Below the pieces are notes generated by a model. The model worked only from the letters and a program-made list of their open reading frames with translations. It was not told the origin of the DNA and made no database searches. From positions 62,001 to 126,000 of the forward strand of contig NZ_JAPEPW010000005.1 of NCBI RefSeq assembly GCF_026339955.1: a stretch of DNA of 64,000 bases, in the 5' to 3' direction. Positions 1 to 8,068 of the stretch are shown in pieces (positions within the stretch are counted from its first letter, which is position 1; the number at the start of each line of letters is the position of its first letter). The DNA is from Streptomyces sp. NBC_01549. Its GTDB lineage: Bacteria; Actinomycetota; Actinomycetes; Streptomycetales; Streptomycetaceae. The position numbers and the translations under genes are program-made.

Positions 1-2
1 TA

Positions 3-494
3 TTGCCGGTTCGCGAGGCTGCCACGGTCTACGCACGACTGCGCACGGATCTACAGGAAGCGTTCATCCGTGGTGAGCTCACGGCTATGGACGCGGCCGT
101 GGTCAGCAAGTTGCCGGTGGACCAGCAGGCGCTGCCTTCGGGCGAGGCCGAAGCTGATTGCCCCGCAATCAATACCGAGGATGCGCCTAAGGCTGCCCTG
201 CCGGTGCCACGGGGGAGTGAGGTCCCGATCCCGGAATCCCCGGCGGCCGACGGGCAGCCGGGGACAGTGTCTGCGACAGGGCGGCAGGACGCTCCGAAGC
301 CGGCCGGTCGAGACACTGCGCAGGAGTCTTCGTCCCAGACGGACACGACTGCGAAGGCGACAACCGCTGTCGCCGAGCAGGTCGAACCCCGCGGGGTTCT
401 GGTTGTGCGGAGTGTTGAGGAACTGGCGAGCGGCATCCAGGAGCTGCTGAGCCCGAGCGAGGTCGAGGACTTGAAGAGGCTCCTTTCATCCTGA
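3..494 (+). CDS. Unrecognised protein, probably 5'-truncated by window edge
   Basis: Open from the window edge. The TTG at 3 is not a convincing start, so the gene probably begins upstream. The first 40 residues are helical and charged (VYARLRTDLQEAFIRGEL), the middle is a low-complexity Pro/Ala/Glu/Ser/Thr linker, and the last 30 residues (VVRSVEELASGIQELL) look folded. It ends about 300 bp before parA on the same strand, with one parS-like palindrome inside it, so a partition role such as a ParB-like partner is possible. I do not recognise the family. Confidence 0.55.
   Translation: MPVREAATVYARLRTDLQEAFIRGELTAMDAAVVSKLPVDQQALPSGEAEADCPAINTEDAPKAALPVPRGSEVPIPESPAADGQPGTVSATGRQDAPKPAGRDTAQESSSQTDTTAKATTAVAEQVEPRGVLVVRSVEELASGIQELLSPSEVEDLKRLLSS
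155..171. repeat. parS-like palindrome 1
   Basis: TGATTGC-CCC-GCAATCA, a perfect 7-bp inverted repeat with a 3-bp spacer, lying inside the first ORF. The same arms recur at 633-649, 761-777 and 1709-1725. Confidence 0.6.
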
Positions 495-631
495 ATCGGA
501 CACCCTCGTCGCCCCACCGGGTACGACCCGGTGGGGCGACTGGTTTTGGGAAAGGCGGCCCTGTAACGTGCCGCGCAGAATCGCACCGTCGTCCGCACCG
601 ACTTCTCTTGTGTAGGCGTCGAACCTGATGT

Positions 632-650
632 GTGATTGCGGCGCAATCAC
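632..650. repeat. parS-like palindrome 2
   Basis: GTGATTGCG-G-CGCAATCAC, a perfect 9-bp inverted repeat around one base, in the intergenic region before parA. It is the strongest member of the family. Confidence 0.65.
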
Positions 651-760
651 CTCCACCTGGATCCGAGTGGAACCGGTGCCCGGCTCCGAGCAACGCCGGC
701 TGACCCATCGCACATCCTGCTGACTGGGCGCTTCTGAATCGCGCAATCTGCCGCCAGATG

Positions 761-777
761 CGATTGCGCCGCAATCA
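761..777. repeat. parS-like palindrome 3 / possible parA operator
   Basis: CGATTGCGCCGCAATCA, differing from the TGATTGCNNNGCAATCA consensus at the first base only. It ends 16 bp before the parA start, where a bound partition protein could repress parA. A weaker relative (GAATCGCGCAATC) lies at about 736-748. Confidence 0.6.
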
Positions 778-792
778 TCCGTGGAGGCACCC

Positions 793-1704
793 ATGACTTC
801 ATCAACCAATCGCCGCACCGTCCGCGATGCGCTCGAGACACGCCAGCTCGCCCGCATCATCGCCCTGACCAACCAGAGTGGCGGGGCCGGCAAAACGACC
901 TCGGCGGTCAACATTGCGGCATGCGCCGCTGATCTGGGCTACCGGACTCTCGTCATCGACGCGGATGCCCAGTGCGACGCCTCGGCTGCCTGTGGCTACG
1001 ACGCACCGGACGACATCCCCGACCAGGCGAACCTGTACGACGCCCTTACCGGCGCCGCCAAGATCGAGGATGCGATCGTCCCCGCTCTGGCTGGCCCCTT
1101 GGGGGAAGAGGGGTCGACGCCGATCCTCAACATGTCCGTAGTGCTGGGGTCCAGCGAGCTGGAGGAAGCCGAGCAGCTCCTCGCGCCCAAGACCGGACGC
1201 GAATTCTGGCTGCGGACCCAGATCGAGCGGATCCGCGATTCCTACGACTTGATCCTTGTCGACTGCCCCGGCAATCTCGGACTCATCGTGGTGAACGCGA
1301 TCGTCGCTGCGGATGAAGTCGTCGCCTGCGTCAAGCCGGGATGGAAGGAGCTCCGAGCCCTCACGCGCATGGAGACGAAGATTGACACGCTTCGTGAAAC
1401 CTTCTCGCCCATGGGTGCCCAGGCTGAACTGAGCAACATCCTCATCGTGGACTGTCCGACGACTCGGAACCAGGGAGCGGTGTACGACGACAGCCAACAG
1501 CAGGCGAAGGATGCGTACGAGGAGATGGTCCTGCCCACGGTGCGCCGGAGTCCTCGGATCCCGGAGGCCTACGCCGCTCAGAAGGTGCTTCGCTTCTACG
1601 ACCCGGTGACCGAGAACCCGTCGAAGCTCACACCTGAGACTGCCCTCTCGGCGACCGACGACTACTACCTTGTCACTCAGGCGCTCGGCTTCACCCGCCG
1701 GTGA
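793..1704 (+). CDS. parA: ParA-family partition ATPase
   Basis: A 303-residue P-loop ATPase of the ParA/Soj type, which drives segregation of DNA bound by a ParB-like partner. A deviant Walker A motif (NQSGGAGKTT) lies near residue 30, Walker A' is VIDADAQCDAS, and the Walker B region is LILVDCPGNLG. The ATG at 793 is preferred over the GTG at 781 because GGAGG sits at 783-787 at the right distance. Three parS-like palindromes lie upstream and one starts 5 bp after the stop, which suggests autoregulation. The sites do not resemble the chromosomal Streptomyces parS (GTTTCACGTGAAAC), so this is a separate partition system. No canonical ParB is visible downstream. Confidence 0.92.
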   Translation: MTSSTNRRTVRDALETRQLARIIALTNQSGGAGKTTSAVNIAACAADLGYRTLVIDADAQCDASAACGYDAPDDIPDQANLYDALTGAAKIEDAIVPALAGPLGEEGSTPILNMSVVLGSSELEEAEQLLAPKTGREFWLRTQIERIRDSYDLILVDCPGNLGLIVVNAIVAADEVVACVKPGWKELRALTRMETKIDTLRETFSPMGAQAELSNILIVDCPTTRNQGAVYDDSQQQAKDAYEEMVLPTVRRSPRIPEAYAAQKVLRFYDPVTENPSKLTPETALSATDDYYLVTQALGFTRR

Positions 1705-1708
1705 CTGC

Positions 1709-1725
1709 TGATTGCGGCGCAATCA
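1709..1725. repeat. parS-like palindrome 4
   Basis: TGATTGCG-G-CGCAATCA, directly after the parA stop codon. With sites 1-3 it forms a four-site cluster spanning about 1.6 kb. Confidence 0.6.
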
Positions 1726-2379
1726 ACGCCTATGCCTTAGCTGCTTCAGGGCCCTGCACGTCTCGGCAATGCCGGACAGCGGGGCCCTGATCTCATTGCG
1801 GTCTGGTCTGGCCTTGTCGGTGACAACGCGGCGCCGGTGGGCGCCCGATCTCACCAGGCTGCGGCAGGTACGCCCTCCGCGGTCAACCCGAACCGGCAGA
1901 CTGCGTCAGCATCGTCGTGCCGCCCGATGCGCCGCCAGTGTGTGGCGAGTTCACTGAGTGCGTTGGGATGACCACCATCAACCGCACGCCGGATGAGCTT
2001 CTCCAGACTTTCCGGATCTTGCCCCGACCGCATCGCAACGAGCTCCCCAAGCAGATACGGCAGGCTGTAGTCGTTCACAGCAATGCTGCTGGCCCGATCG
2101 TGGGCCCCTGTGGCCTCCAGGAGCCGCAGGTATTCTTCATGGGCCTCCACCTCCCCCTGCCTCATGCCGACCGACGCGAGTTCAAGCGCTGCATTCAGGT
2201 CGCCCTGCGCTTCCTCGTGTCGGATCTCCTCCTGGAGACGGGAGAGAGCGGGAGGAAAAGCAGGGGCGGGCAGGCCTTCTGCCCAGGCAATCCCTGTCTT
2301 GAAGAGCGCACGAAGCTCGTCATGCTCACGGATGATGTCGGGGTTACCGCTGCGGCGAGCAGCGGCTCTGGCTTCTGCC

Positions 2380-2400
2380 TTGTGCCTTGTGCCTTGTGCC
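2380..2400. repeat. Tandem 7-bp repeat (TTGTGCC)x3
   Basis: Three exact head-to-tail copies inside the STAND gene. Because 7 is not a multiple of 3, copy number sets the frame: 1 or 4 copies are in frame, 2 or 3 are not. Confidence 0.9.
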
Positions 2401-3580
2401 CGAGGATCTCGCGAAGCTCAACAAGGGGACGCCAAGCGTCGTCGTAGCCAGCCTGCGCGGCCGCCTCGTACAGGGCAACGGCATGTCGGTACCGCCCTCG
2501 GAGTTCCGCTTCCCGGCCAAGTTCCACCCGATCCGCTGGAGTGGCTGCATGCGTGGTTACGGCGGTCCAGAAGTCCGTGCCCGGGAGGTCGCGCTCGGGC
2601 AACCACAGCGCCAGGTGCTGGAGAAAGTGGACCAGCCGGTACGTGGTTGCATCGGGATGCGTGCGATGGACAGGTCCCGGCACGCCTCGGCACGGCTCCG
2701 TGGTGTACTCCAGCGCTTCCTCAAACCATCGGCGGGGGAGCATCGCCAGCTGGCCAGCGCCCAGGTAGCTGGTGGCGGCTGACTTCAGCAGCTCGGGGGA
2801 GAGATCCTGCCGGTGGCCGTAGCGGTATAGGTCGACGGCGGCGTCGATGACCGCCCTGGCTCCGTCCGGTGCTTGATCGCACCGTTCGATGAGGACGGGG
2901 ATACCGCCGATCGTCTGGCCTACTCTGCCATTCTCGGCACGCTCGAAGGCATGACGCAGGAGACGGTCTGTCTTGGAAGCCGCTCGGACTGCCTGTAGTT
3001 GCTGTTCGTTGAAGGCCGGGGGCACGGGGATCCGGACGACGCGGCTGTCCTCGAGCAGTGCGCCCGCGTGGGGGTGGGGGGCAAGACTGGTGGTCGTGGC
3101 CGGCTGCGCGAGCTGGTGCGCGTAGACGGTCCAGAGTGTCGCCAGCAGTAGGAAGGGCCCTTGCCGTCGCAAAAGCTTGTGTAGTCCTACGGCGACCTGC
3201 TTGCAGTTCTGCCCGTCGCGCGGGTCCAGGTAGAGATGAGCGTCGTTCAACCAGACGACGGTCCGCGGGCTGACGGTGTCGAGACCTTCGAGGAGCTCAT
3301 CAGCGTCGATGGGGTGCCAGAGTCGCCAGTCGGCTGGCAGGTGGGGGAGGGCTTCCCACAGTGCGCGCGTCTTTCCGGTGGAAACCTCACCAATCAGCAG
3401 AACGAGGCGGTTTCTGTCGCTCGATGCGTCGGTGACAGCGCTGCGGAGTTGTTCATCGTGCTGGCGGGGGACGTAGGTCGTCAGCTGCGGTTGGGCGTCG
3501 TCACTGGGCATTCGCGACAACACCACAGGAGGGCGTACGCCCAGCTCGAACGGGTTGTCCAACTCGGTGATCAGTCTGCC

Positions 3581-3590
3581 TACAGCTTTC
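3581..3590. repeat. Target site duplication, left copy
   Basis: TACAGCTTTC, identical to 5139-5148. Ten bp fits the duplication length known for IS4-family elements. Confidence 0.9.
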
Positions 3591-5138
3591 CAACGCCGTT
3601 GCGTTTACCGATGTGAGCGGGGCGCAAGCCCCTTCTCCATGATCGCGATCTCGGTGTGGAAGGTGTAGGTCTGGGCGGTGGCGGGGTGTTGGGCGGTGTT
3701 CGGGGCGTACTTGCTGTGGCTCTTGAGGCTGCGGGCTTTCAGGCGCTGGCGGCGGTGCGTCGGCAGGAGGTTGTCGAGCAGTGCGCGGCCGATGGTGCCG
3801 ACCAGCTGGGCAGTGCCGGAGGGAAGGATGCCGGAGGCGGTGGTGACCTGGTCGCGGGCGGCGTTCAGGGCGACGGTGAAGCTGAGCCGGTCCATGTCCA
3901 GGCCCGGACGGTGGGTGGCGGCGTCCGCGGCGGTGTGGATCAGGGCCTGGTAGACGGTGAGGATGCCCCAGACCTCCTGGTCCAGGTCGGCGGGGTGTCC
4001 GGAGCGCAGGACGCGGCCGTCCAGCAGGGTCGCCTTCACGCTTGCGTAGCAGGTTTCCGCCTGCCACCTTTCGTGGTAGAGCGTCACCAGGCGTCTGGCG
4101 GGGTGCAGGGCGGGGTCGGTGAGGCTGGTGATCAGCCGCCACTGTTCCCGGCGCACGGTCCCGTCCGCCAGTTTCACCGTGATCCATGCCTCGATCACGC
4201 GGACGGTCAGCAGGCCGTAGCCGTGTCCGGTCCGGTAGGGCGCGGACAGGCGGGTCAGATACGAGCCGTCCGGCAGGCGGTCCTGGACGAGCGGGCGGCG
4301 GGTGGCCGAGGAGCGCACCAGGAACTGCGCGCCGGTGGCGTGGATGCCGCGCAGGAAACCGATCGCGTCGAACCCGGCGTCCGCCAGCACCAGCATGTTC
4401 GCCTCCAGGCGGTCCAACAGGCGTATGGCATAAGGGAGTTCGCCGTCGCTCTCGGGTCCGAACGCGGCGGCTATGATCGCGCGGGTGCCGGTCTCGACCA
4501 GAGTGACCAGACGCATCAGCGGGTAGCCGAACTCGCGCACCGCGCCGCTGCGCTTGGGGAAACGGCCGGTGACCGGGGCGCGGTCGGGCAGCTGCAGGCC
4601 GGTGCCGTCGAAGGCGACCGTACGCATCCCGCACCACCACACGCCCGGAGCACTCCTGGCCGCCACGGCCCCGGCCAGCGTCTCGAACAGCACCCGCAGC
4701 GGCTCTGCGCCCAGCCGGCGCCGGGCCCGCGAGAGCGAGGAGGCATGCGGGCTGACCAGCGGAAGTCCGACCAGCCCGGCGGTGAGCTTGCCCCACACCG
4801 CCCGATAGGAGCAGTCCTCAAACAGAGCGAGCGCGAGGACGAAGTACACCACCACCCTCGCCGGCAGCAGACGCACCCGCCGCTGCAGCGCGCGGGTCTC
4901 CTCCAGTACCGCGTCCACCAGCGCGAAGTCCACGATCTGCGTCAACTCGCCCAGATGCCCCGGCGCGAACACGCCCCGGGCAGTCTCGATCGTGCGCGTG
5001 ATGACAGACTTCTCCAGCAACGGGACTCCTGGTCTTGATGATCACCTTGCTCGACACAAGCTGATCTACCAGGGGTCCCGTTTCCACTGTTCAGGCGGGG
5101 GTTGCCACCACCTCAAGATCCCTAACGCAGCGGCGTTG
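3591..5138 (-). mobile_element. IS4-family insertion sequence, 1548 bp
   Basis: Ends are defined by terminal inverted repeats: CAACGCCGTTGCGTT at 3591-3605 against the complement of 5124-5138 (CAACGCCGCTGCGTT, 14 of 15 matching), flanked by the 10-bp direct duplication TACAGCTTTC. It holds one transposase gene. It is inserted in the STAND gene; removing the element plus one duplication copy restores that reading frame. Confidence 0.93.
3605..5020 (-). CDS. IS4-family DDE transposase
   Basis: 471 residues, full length for the family, with an N-terminal IS4 domain followed by the DDE catalytic core. The acidic residues are D in AFDGTGLQL, D in VLADAGFDAIG and E in the signature YHERWQAETCYASVK, which matches the Y-(2)-R-(3)-E-(6)-K pattern of IS4 elements exactly. 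It appears intact. Its stop lies inside the left terminal inverted repeat (3605-3607). Confidence 0.93.
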   Translation of the reverse strand: MLEKSVITRTIETARGVFAPGHLGELTQIVDFALVDAVLEETRALQRRVRLLPARVVVYFVLALALFEDCSYRAVWGKLTAGLVGLPLVSPHASSLSRARRRLGAEPLRVLFETLAGAVAARSAPGVWWCGMRTVAFDGTGLQLPDRAPVTGRFPKRSGAVREFGYPLMRLVTLVETGTRAIIAAAFGPESDGELPYAIRLLDRLEANMLVLADAGFDAIGFLRGIHATGAQFLVRSSATRRPLVQDRLPDGSYLTRLSAPYRTGHGYGLLTVRVIEAWITVKLADGTVRREQWRLITSLTDPALHPARRLVTLYHERWQAETCYASVKATLLDGRVLRSGHPADLDQEVWGILTVYQALIHTAADAATHRPGLDMDRLSFTVALNAARDQVTTASGILPSGTAQLVGTIGRALLDNLLPTHRRQRLKARSLKSHSKYAPNTAQHPATAQTYTFHTEIAIMEKGLAPRSHR

Positions 5139-5148
5139 TACAGCTTTC
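5139..5148. repeat. Target site duplication, right copy
   Basis: TACAGCTTTC, identical to 3581-3590. In the interrupted gene it encodes Lys-Ala-Val on the minus strand. Confidence 0.9.
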
Positions 5149-5653
5149 GCAACCGCGCTCTCCGCGCGGGGCTGGGTGGCGCCTTCAATCCAGTCTCGCC
5201 AACAGCGTTCACGAGAATGGTTCCAGGGCTCCTCCGCCCACCTGAACAGCGTCTGCACCACGGCTACCACTGCATCACTCTTTGCTGGGCTCGGAGCCAC
5301 GCCCTTCAACCACTTGCCGACGAGTTGATTGTGGATGGTTCCGCCCATGAACTTGCTGGCCTCGTCGGCGAGCTCCCTCTTCGAGCTCACCTTTGCCTGC
5401 CGTTTTCGCTTCTCAACGGCTCGGTCGTGCAGTGATTCGAACTGTTGGTGGAACACGGATGTGCTTGCTGTCACGGATCCCTCGCGGTGGTGCCCGCTGC
5501 CCGCTCCGGGCGGTGCGGGCAGGCCTGTGAGCAGGAGGGTACGGGCGTATTGCCCGCTGTGCCCGGTAGTTGGAAACAGCACGGGCGGATCGCAGGAAAG
5601 TCGTTCTCGGCAGTCGGCCGCAGGGGCCGGAGGCAGAAGCGAGGAGACCCGTG

Positions 5654-5920
5654 ATGAATGACAAGGACTGTGGGTGCGCTGATCAGGAGAAACGGCCCAC
5701 TGTCGACAAACACGCCGTCGTGAGCGCCGACGAAGAGGCAGGCGGCACTGAAGCAGTCAGCGCGCAGGATGCTGGTGACCAGGAGCGCGTCATCCGGACC
5801 GGCCCCGAGTCTCGAGGGGGGCATGAGAGCCGCGGCCATCCCGTGGTCGAGGGGCTCGTGAAGGGCGTGGCCACGGTGGTCGGCGCCGGTATCGCCCGGT
5901 GGCTGCTCGGCCTCTTGTGA
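5654..5920 (+). CDS. Small hypothetical protein with C-terminal hydrophobic helix
   Basis: 88 residues from ATG 5654, chosen because GAGGAG at 5641-5646 precedes it. The N-terminus has closely spaced cysteines (DCGCADQEK), the middle is acidic, and the end (VKGVATVVGAGIARWLLGLL) is a single hydrophobic helix that could insert in the membrane. It is divergent from the broken STAND gene. No family recognised. Confidence 0.55.
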   Translation: MNDKDCGCADQEKRPTVDKHAVVSADEEAGGTEAVSAQDAGDQERVIRTGPESRGGHESRGHPVVEGLVKGVATVVGAGIARWLLGLL

Positions 5921-6154
5921 GCTCGGATCGGTTCCTGCAGTGAGCCGATGTGCAGATAATGCAGCACGGCCCAAGCGGGTTGTAGTGGAACCCGAGTTCA
6001 GACGCGGTCGCGTACCCGTCATCTCCAGGCACAACGTCGTTGCCTTCAGCCGGGCCGAGTTCAAGGTCGGTCCGGTTGAAGGGCGCAGTTCGTTGCCGCA
6101 GTTGGGAAGGGACCGCGAAGGTACCGACGGGGCAGTCCTGATAGTCCTCAACCA

Positions 6155-6290
6155 TCAGCTCCGCGAAACGAGCTCAGCCGCCGCCGCGTAGGCGAGCGCT
6201 GCTGCCTCCGTCATGCAGGCCGAGCGTGGGTTGCCACGCTCGGCCTTGGCTATCTCGCGGACCGCGGCCTTCACGTAGGTTGCTCTCGTG
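6155..6290 (-). pseudogene. Duplicated C-terminal tail of the gene at 6298-7107
   Basis: Minus-strand translation reads ATYVKAAVREIAKAERG, then AAALAYAAAAELVSRS and a stop at 6155. This matches the tail of the adjacent upstream gene (ETYVEAVVRELRKVERA, then QLAYEAAADLVAR). There is no start codon or upstream domain. It is best read as a diverged partial tandem duplication. Nothing else was recognised between 5921 and 6297. Confidence 0.6.
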
Positions 6291-6297
6291 CGTGGCG

Positions 6298-7107
6298 TCA
6301 TCTGGCGACGAGGTCGGCCGCGGCCTCGTACGCGAGCTGCGCGTCCGCGGTGGAGGCAGCCGGACGCGCCGTCGCGCGCTCGACCTTCCTCAGTTCGCGG
6401 ACCACGGCTTCCACGTAGGTCTCGACGCTGACGAGTTGGGTCGGCGTCTTGCAGCGGGGAAGTACTGCGGCGATCTGGTCCAACCAGAAGGTGACCTCCC
6501 CGTCGTCGTCCAGGCCTGCCCGGTGCTCGATCAGACGCTGCGCGACCGGAGCCACCAGCCCGTGGCGGCGCGCAGCGTGTTTCTGCGCGCGACGCTCCTC
6601 GGCGGCGCGGAGTGCGGCCTGCCGTTCGACCTCAAGCACAGCTTCCGGTGTGCGACGTACGGGCCGGTCCCCGTGGGAAAGGTCGGTGAGGGCGGCGGCA
6701 CGTAGACGCGTCGCCTTGTTGTAGGCAGCGCTCGGGGTATTTACGGCGAGCGCCGGCACCAGTTCGGCCCACTCTGCGTTCGCGGCCCGGGCGTCCTCGA
6801 TGGCCTTCGCCTGGTGAACGTCGGCCTGTTCGCGGAGGTACTCCCACAACTTCACCCGCGTGATCGCGGCCTTGCGGCGCGCCTCCCCGCTCTTCAAAGC
6901 TCCAGCGCGGGCCTCAAGGTGCAGCAGAGCCCGAAACAGCTCCTCGTCCGCAGGCATCCGGCCGACCTCCTTGTCCTCGGCCTCTTCGTGTAGCTGGCGC
7001 AACTCTCCGATGAGAGCTGCGGTATCGAGACCGCCGACCCGGACGGGTTGCTTGAGTAGCGGCTTTGTGGGGACAGTCGGCTTCCGACTCCGAGCGGGAC
7101 GTGCCAT
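6298..7107 (-). CDS. Hypothetical Arg/Lys-rich helical protein
   Basis: 269 residues from ATG 7107. The start is very basic (MARPARSRKPTVPTKPLLK), followed by long charged helices rich in Glu, Arg and Ala. A motif NTPSAAYNKATRLRAAALT mid-protein could contact DNA. Two inverted repeats lie just upstream of the start (7133-7151 and 7166-7203), which suggests regulation. Its last 40 residues recur as a remnant downstream. Family not recognised; a plasmid maintenance role is only a guess. Confidence 0.6.
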   Translation of the reverse strand: MARPARSRKPTVPTKPLLKQPVRVGGLDTAALIGELRQLHEEAEDKEVGRMPADEELFRALLHLEARAGALKSGEARRKAAITRVKLWEYLREQADVHQAKAIEDARAANAEWAELVPALAVNTPSAAYNKATRLRAAALTDLSHGDRPVRRTPEAVLEVERQAALRAAEERRAQKHAARRHGLVAPVAQRLIEHRAGLDDDGEVTFWLDQIAAVLPRCKTPTQLVSVETYVEAVVRELRKVERATARPAASTADAQLAYEAAADLVAR

Positions 7108-7132
7108 GCCCTCGATTCTGCCCGCCTGAGGT

Positions 7133-7151
7133 GATTCACATTCTGTGAATC
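7133..7151. promoter_or_regulatory. Inverted repeat GATTCACA-TTC-TGTGAATC
   Basis: A perfect 8-bp palindrome with a 3-bp spacer, 26 bp upstream of the leftward start at 7107. Operator-like position. Confidence 0.5.
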
Positions 7152-7165
7152 GAGCCACCTCGAGC

Positions 7166-7203
7166 TGTGGGCTCGACTCCACAATTGGGGAGTCGAGCCC
7201 ACA
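7166..7203. promoter_or_regulatory. Long perfect inverted repeat, 15-bp arms
   Basis: Arms TGTGGGCTCGACTCC (7166-7180) and GGAGTCGAGCCCACA (7189-7203) around an 8-bp A/T-containing spacer. Imperfect pairing extends outward (GAGCCAC against GTGGCTG). There is no U-tract, so an operator or cruciform is as likely as a terminator. Confidence 0.55.
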
Positions 7204-7405
7204 AGCCTGTGGCTGAGCGGCATCTGTCGAATTTGCAGGGCAACTGTCGTAACCGGCGGTGCCCATGCCGAACCTGCTGGTCAGCGGCCTGCCGACCAGA
7301 TCGGTGGAGAGGGAAGCGACAAGTACTGCGCGAACCTCGCGACAGATGTCGTGCAACGCCCGGTGGAAACCCGCAGGTCGGGGTGTCCACCGCACGACAA
7401 GCACC

Positions 7406-8068
7406 GTGCTCAGCCACAAAGCCCCATTTCTCGGGACCGCCAGCTCAAGTCCCCGCACCTACGGCTGGCGAGAGGATGGCCTGAGCACTCGGGAGATCGC
7501 AGCCCTGCTCGGGGTCAACCGAGACACTGTCGGAGAGTGCGTCGCTCGCCTTGGGATCCGTCGGTCTCGATCGCTAAGCGGGCGGACGTTTCATGTTGAA
7601 TCTGATCGCGACCGCGGCGTCATCGCCGGGCTGCTTCTCGGTGAGGGCAGCATCGTCTTCCGTAGCAACGGAGATCCTGTGGTGCGGATCGTCAACACGG
7701 ACCGAGACATCATTGGATGGCTCGCCCAGTTCGGAGGGCGGGTTCACTGGGTTAAGCCCCGTAAAGGCTGCCCGAACCCCCTCGGTACGTGGGATATCGC
7801 CCGGCAGGTCGACGTCCTGCACTTCCTGCGCGAGATCGGCCCCCTACCGGTGGGGGTGAAGCGCAACAAGGCCGACAAGGCTCTCGACCTGCTCTGCGAG
7901 CGACACGGGTTCCGTCACGCCGACACCGTTCCGTCTGTGGGGAACTCACGGACTCTCAGGTCGAGCGGCCAAGTAGCCATGTCAGCACCCTTACTCTCGC
8001 CGAAAGTCGATCCCATCTGCTTGACGAATGCGGGCACACCAGCGTCAGAGCACTGCCGGACCACGTGA
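7406..8068 (+). CDS. HTH plus LAGLIDADG-like homing endonuclease ORF, probably 3'-truncated
   Basis: The N-terminal region has a helix-turn-helix (GLSTREIAALLGVNRDTVGE). The central region resembles LAGLIDADG endonucleases: IAGLLLGEGSIVF contains the helix with its acidic Glu, followed by RIVNTDRDIIGWLAQFGG and the later VDVLHFLREIG. Only one such helix is seen. The last 50 residues are read antisense through the end of the convergent DUF5131 gene (overlap 7915-8068) and look non-native, so the true C-terminus was probably lost. GTG 7406 is a guess; the frame is open from 7259 and no good ribosome site is seen. Confidence 0.5.
   Translation: MLSHKAPFLGTASSSPRTYGWREDGLSTREIAALLGVNRDTVGECVARLGIRRSRSLSGRTFHVESDRDRGVIAGLLLGEGSIVFRSNGDPVVRIVNTDRDIIGWLAQFGGRVHWVKPRKGCPNPLGTWDIARQVDVLHFLREIGPLPVGVKRNKADKALDLLCERHGFRHADTVPSVGNSRTLRSSGQVAMSAPLLSPKVDPICLTNAGTPASEHCRTT

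Larger units (their letters stand above)
1851..5474 (-). pseudogene. STAND-type NTPase with TPR-like repeats, interrupted by an IS and frameshifted
   Basis: Three pieces of one gene. The 5' part starts at GTG 5474 (GAGGGA upstream) and runs as a helical N-terminal domain to the insertion point at 5139. It resumes at 3580: joining ...ESAVAKAV to GRLITELDNPFEL restores one frame across the 10-bp target duplication. The central part carries Walker A GEVSTGKT and a Walker B-like VVWLNDAH. Near 2380-2400 three copies of TTGTGCC break the frame; past them the coding continues as ARAAARRSGNPDIIREHDE and TPR/SEL1-like repeats to the stop at 1851. One copy instead of three (or four copies) restores the frame, giving REILGHKAEARAAARRS. 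STAND NTPases act in signalling or defence; the target here is unknown. Two independent lesions make it very probably inactive. Confidence 0.8.

Noticed and set aside
5940..6191. 83-codon plus ORF
   Set aside because: Overlaps the minus-strand duplicated tail, which explains the sequence better; no ribosome site.
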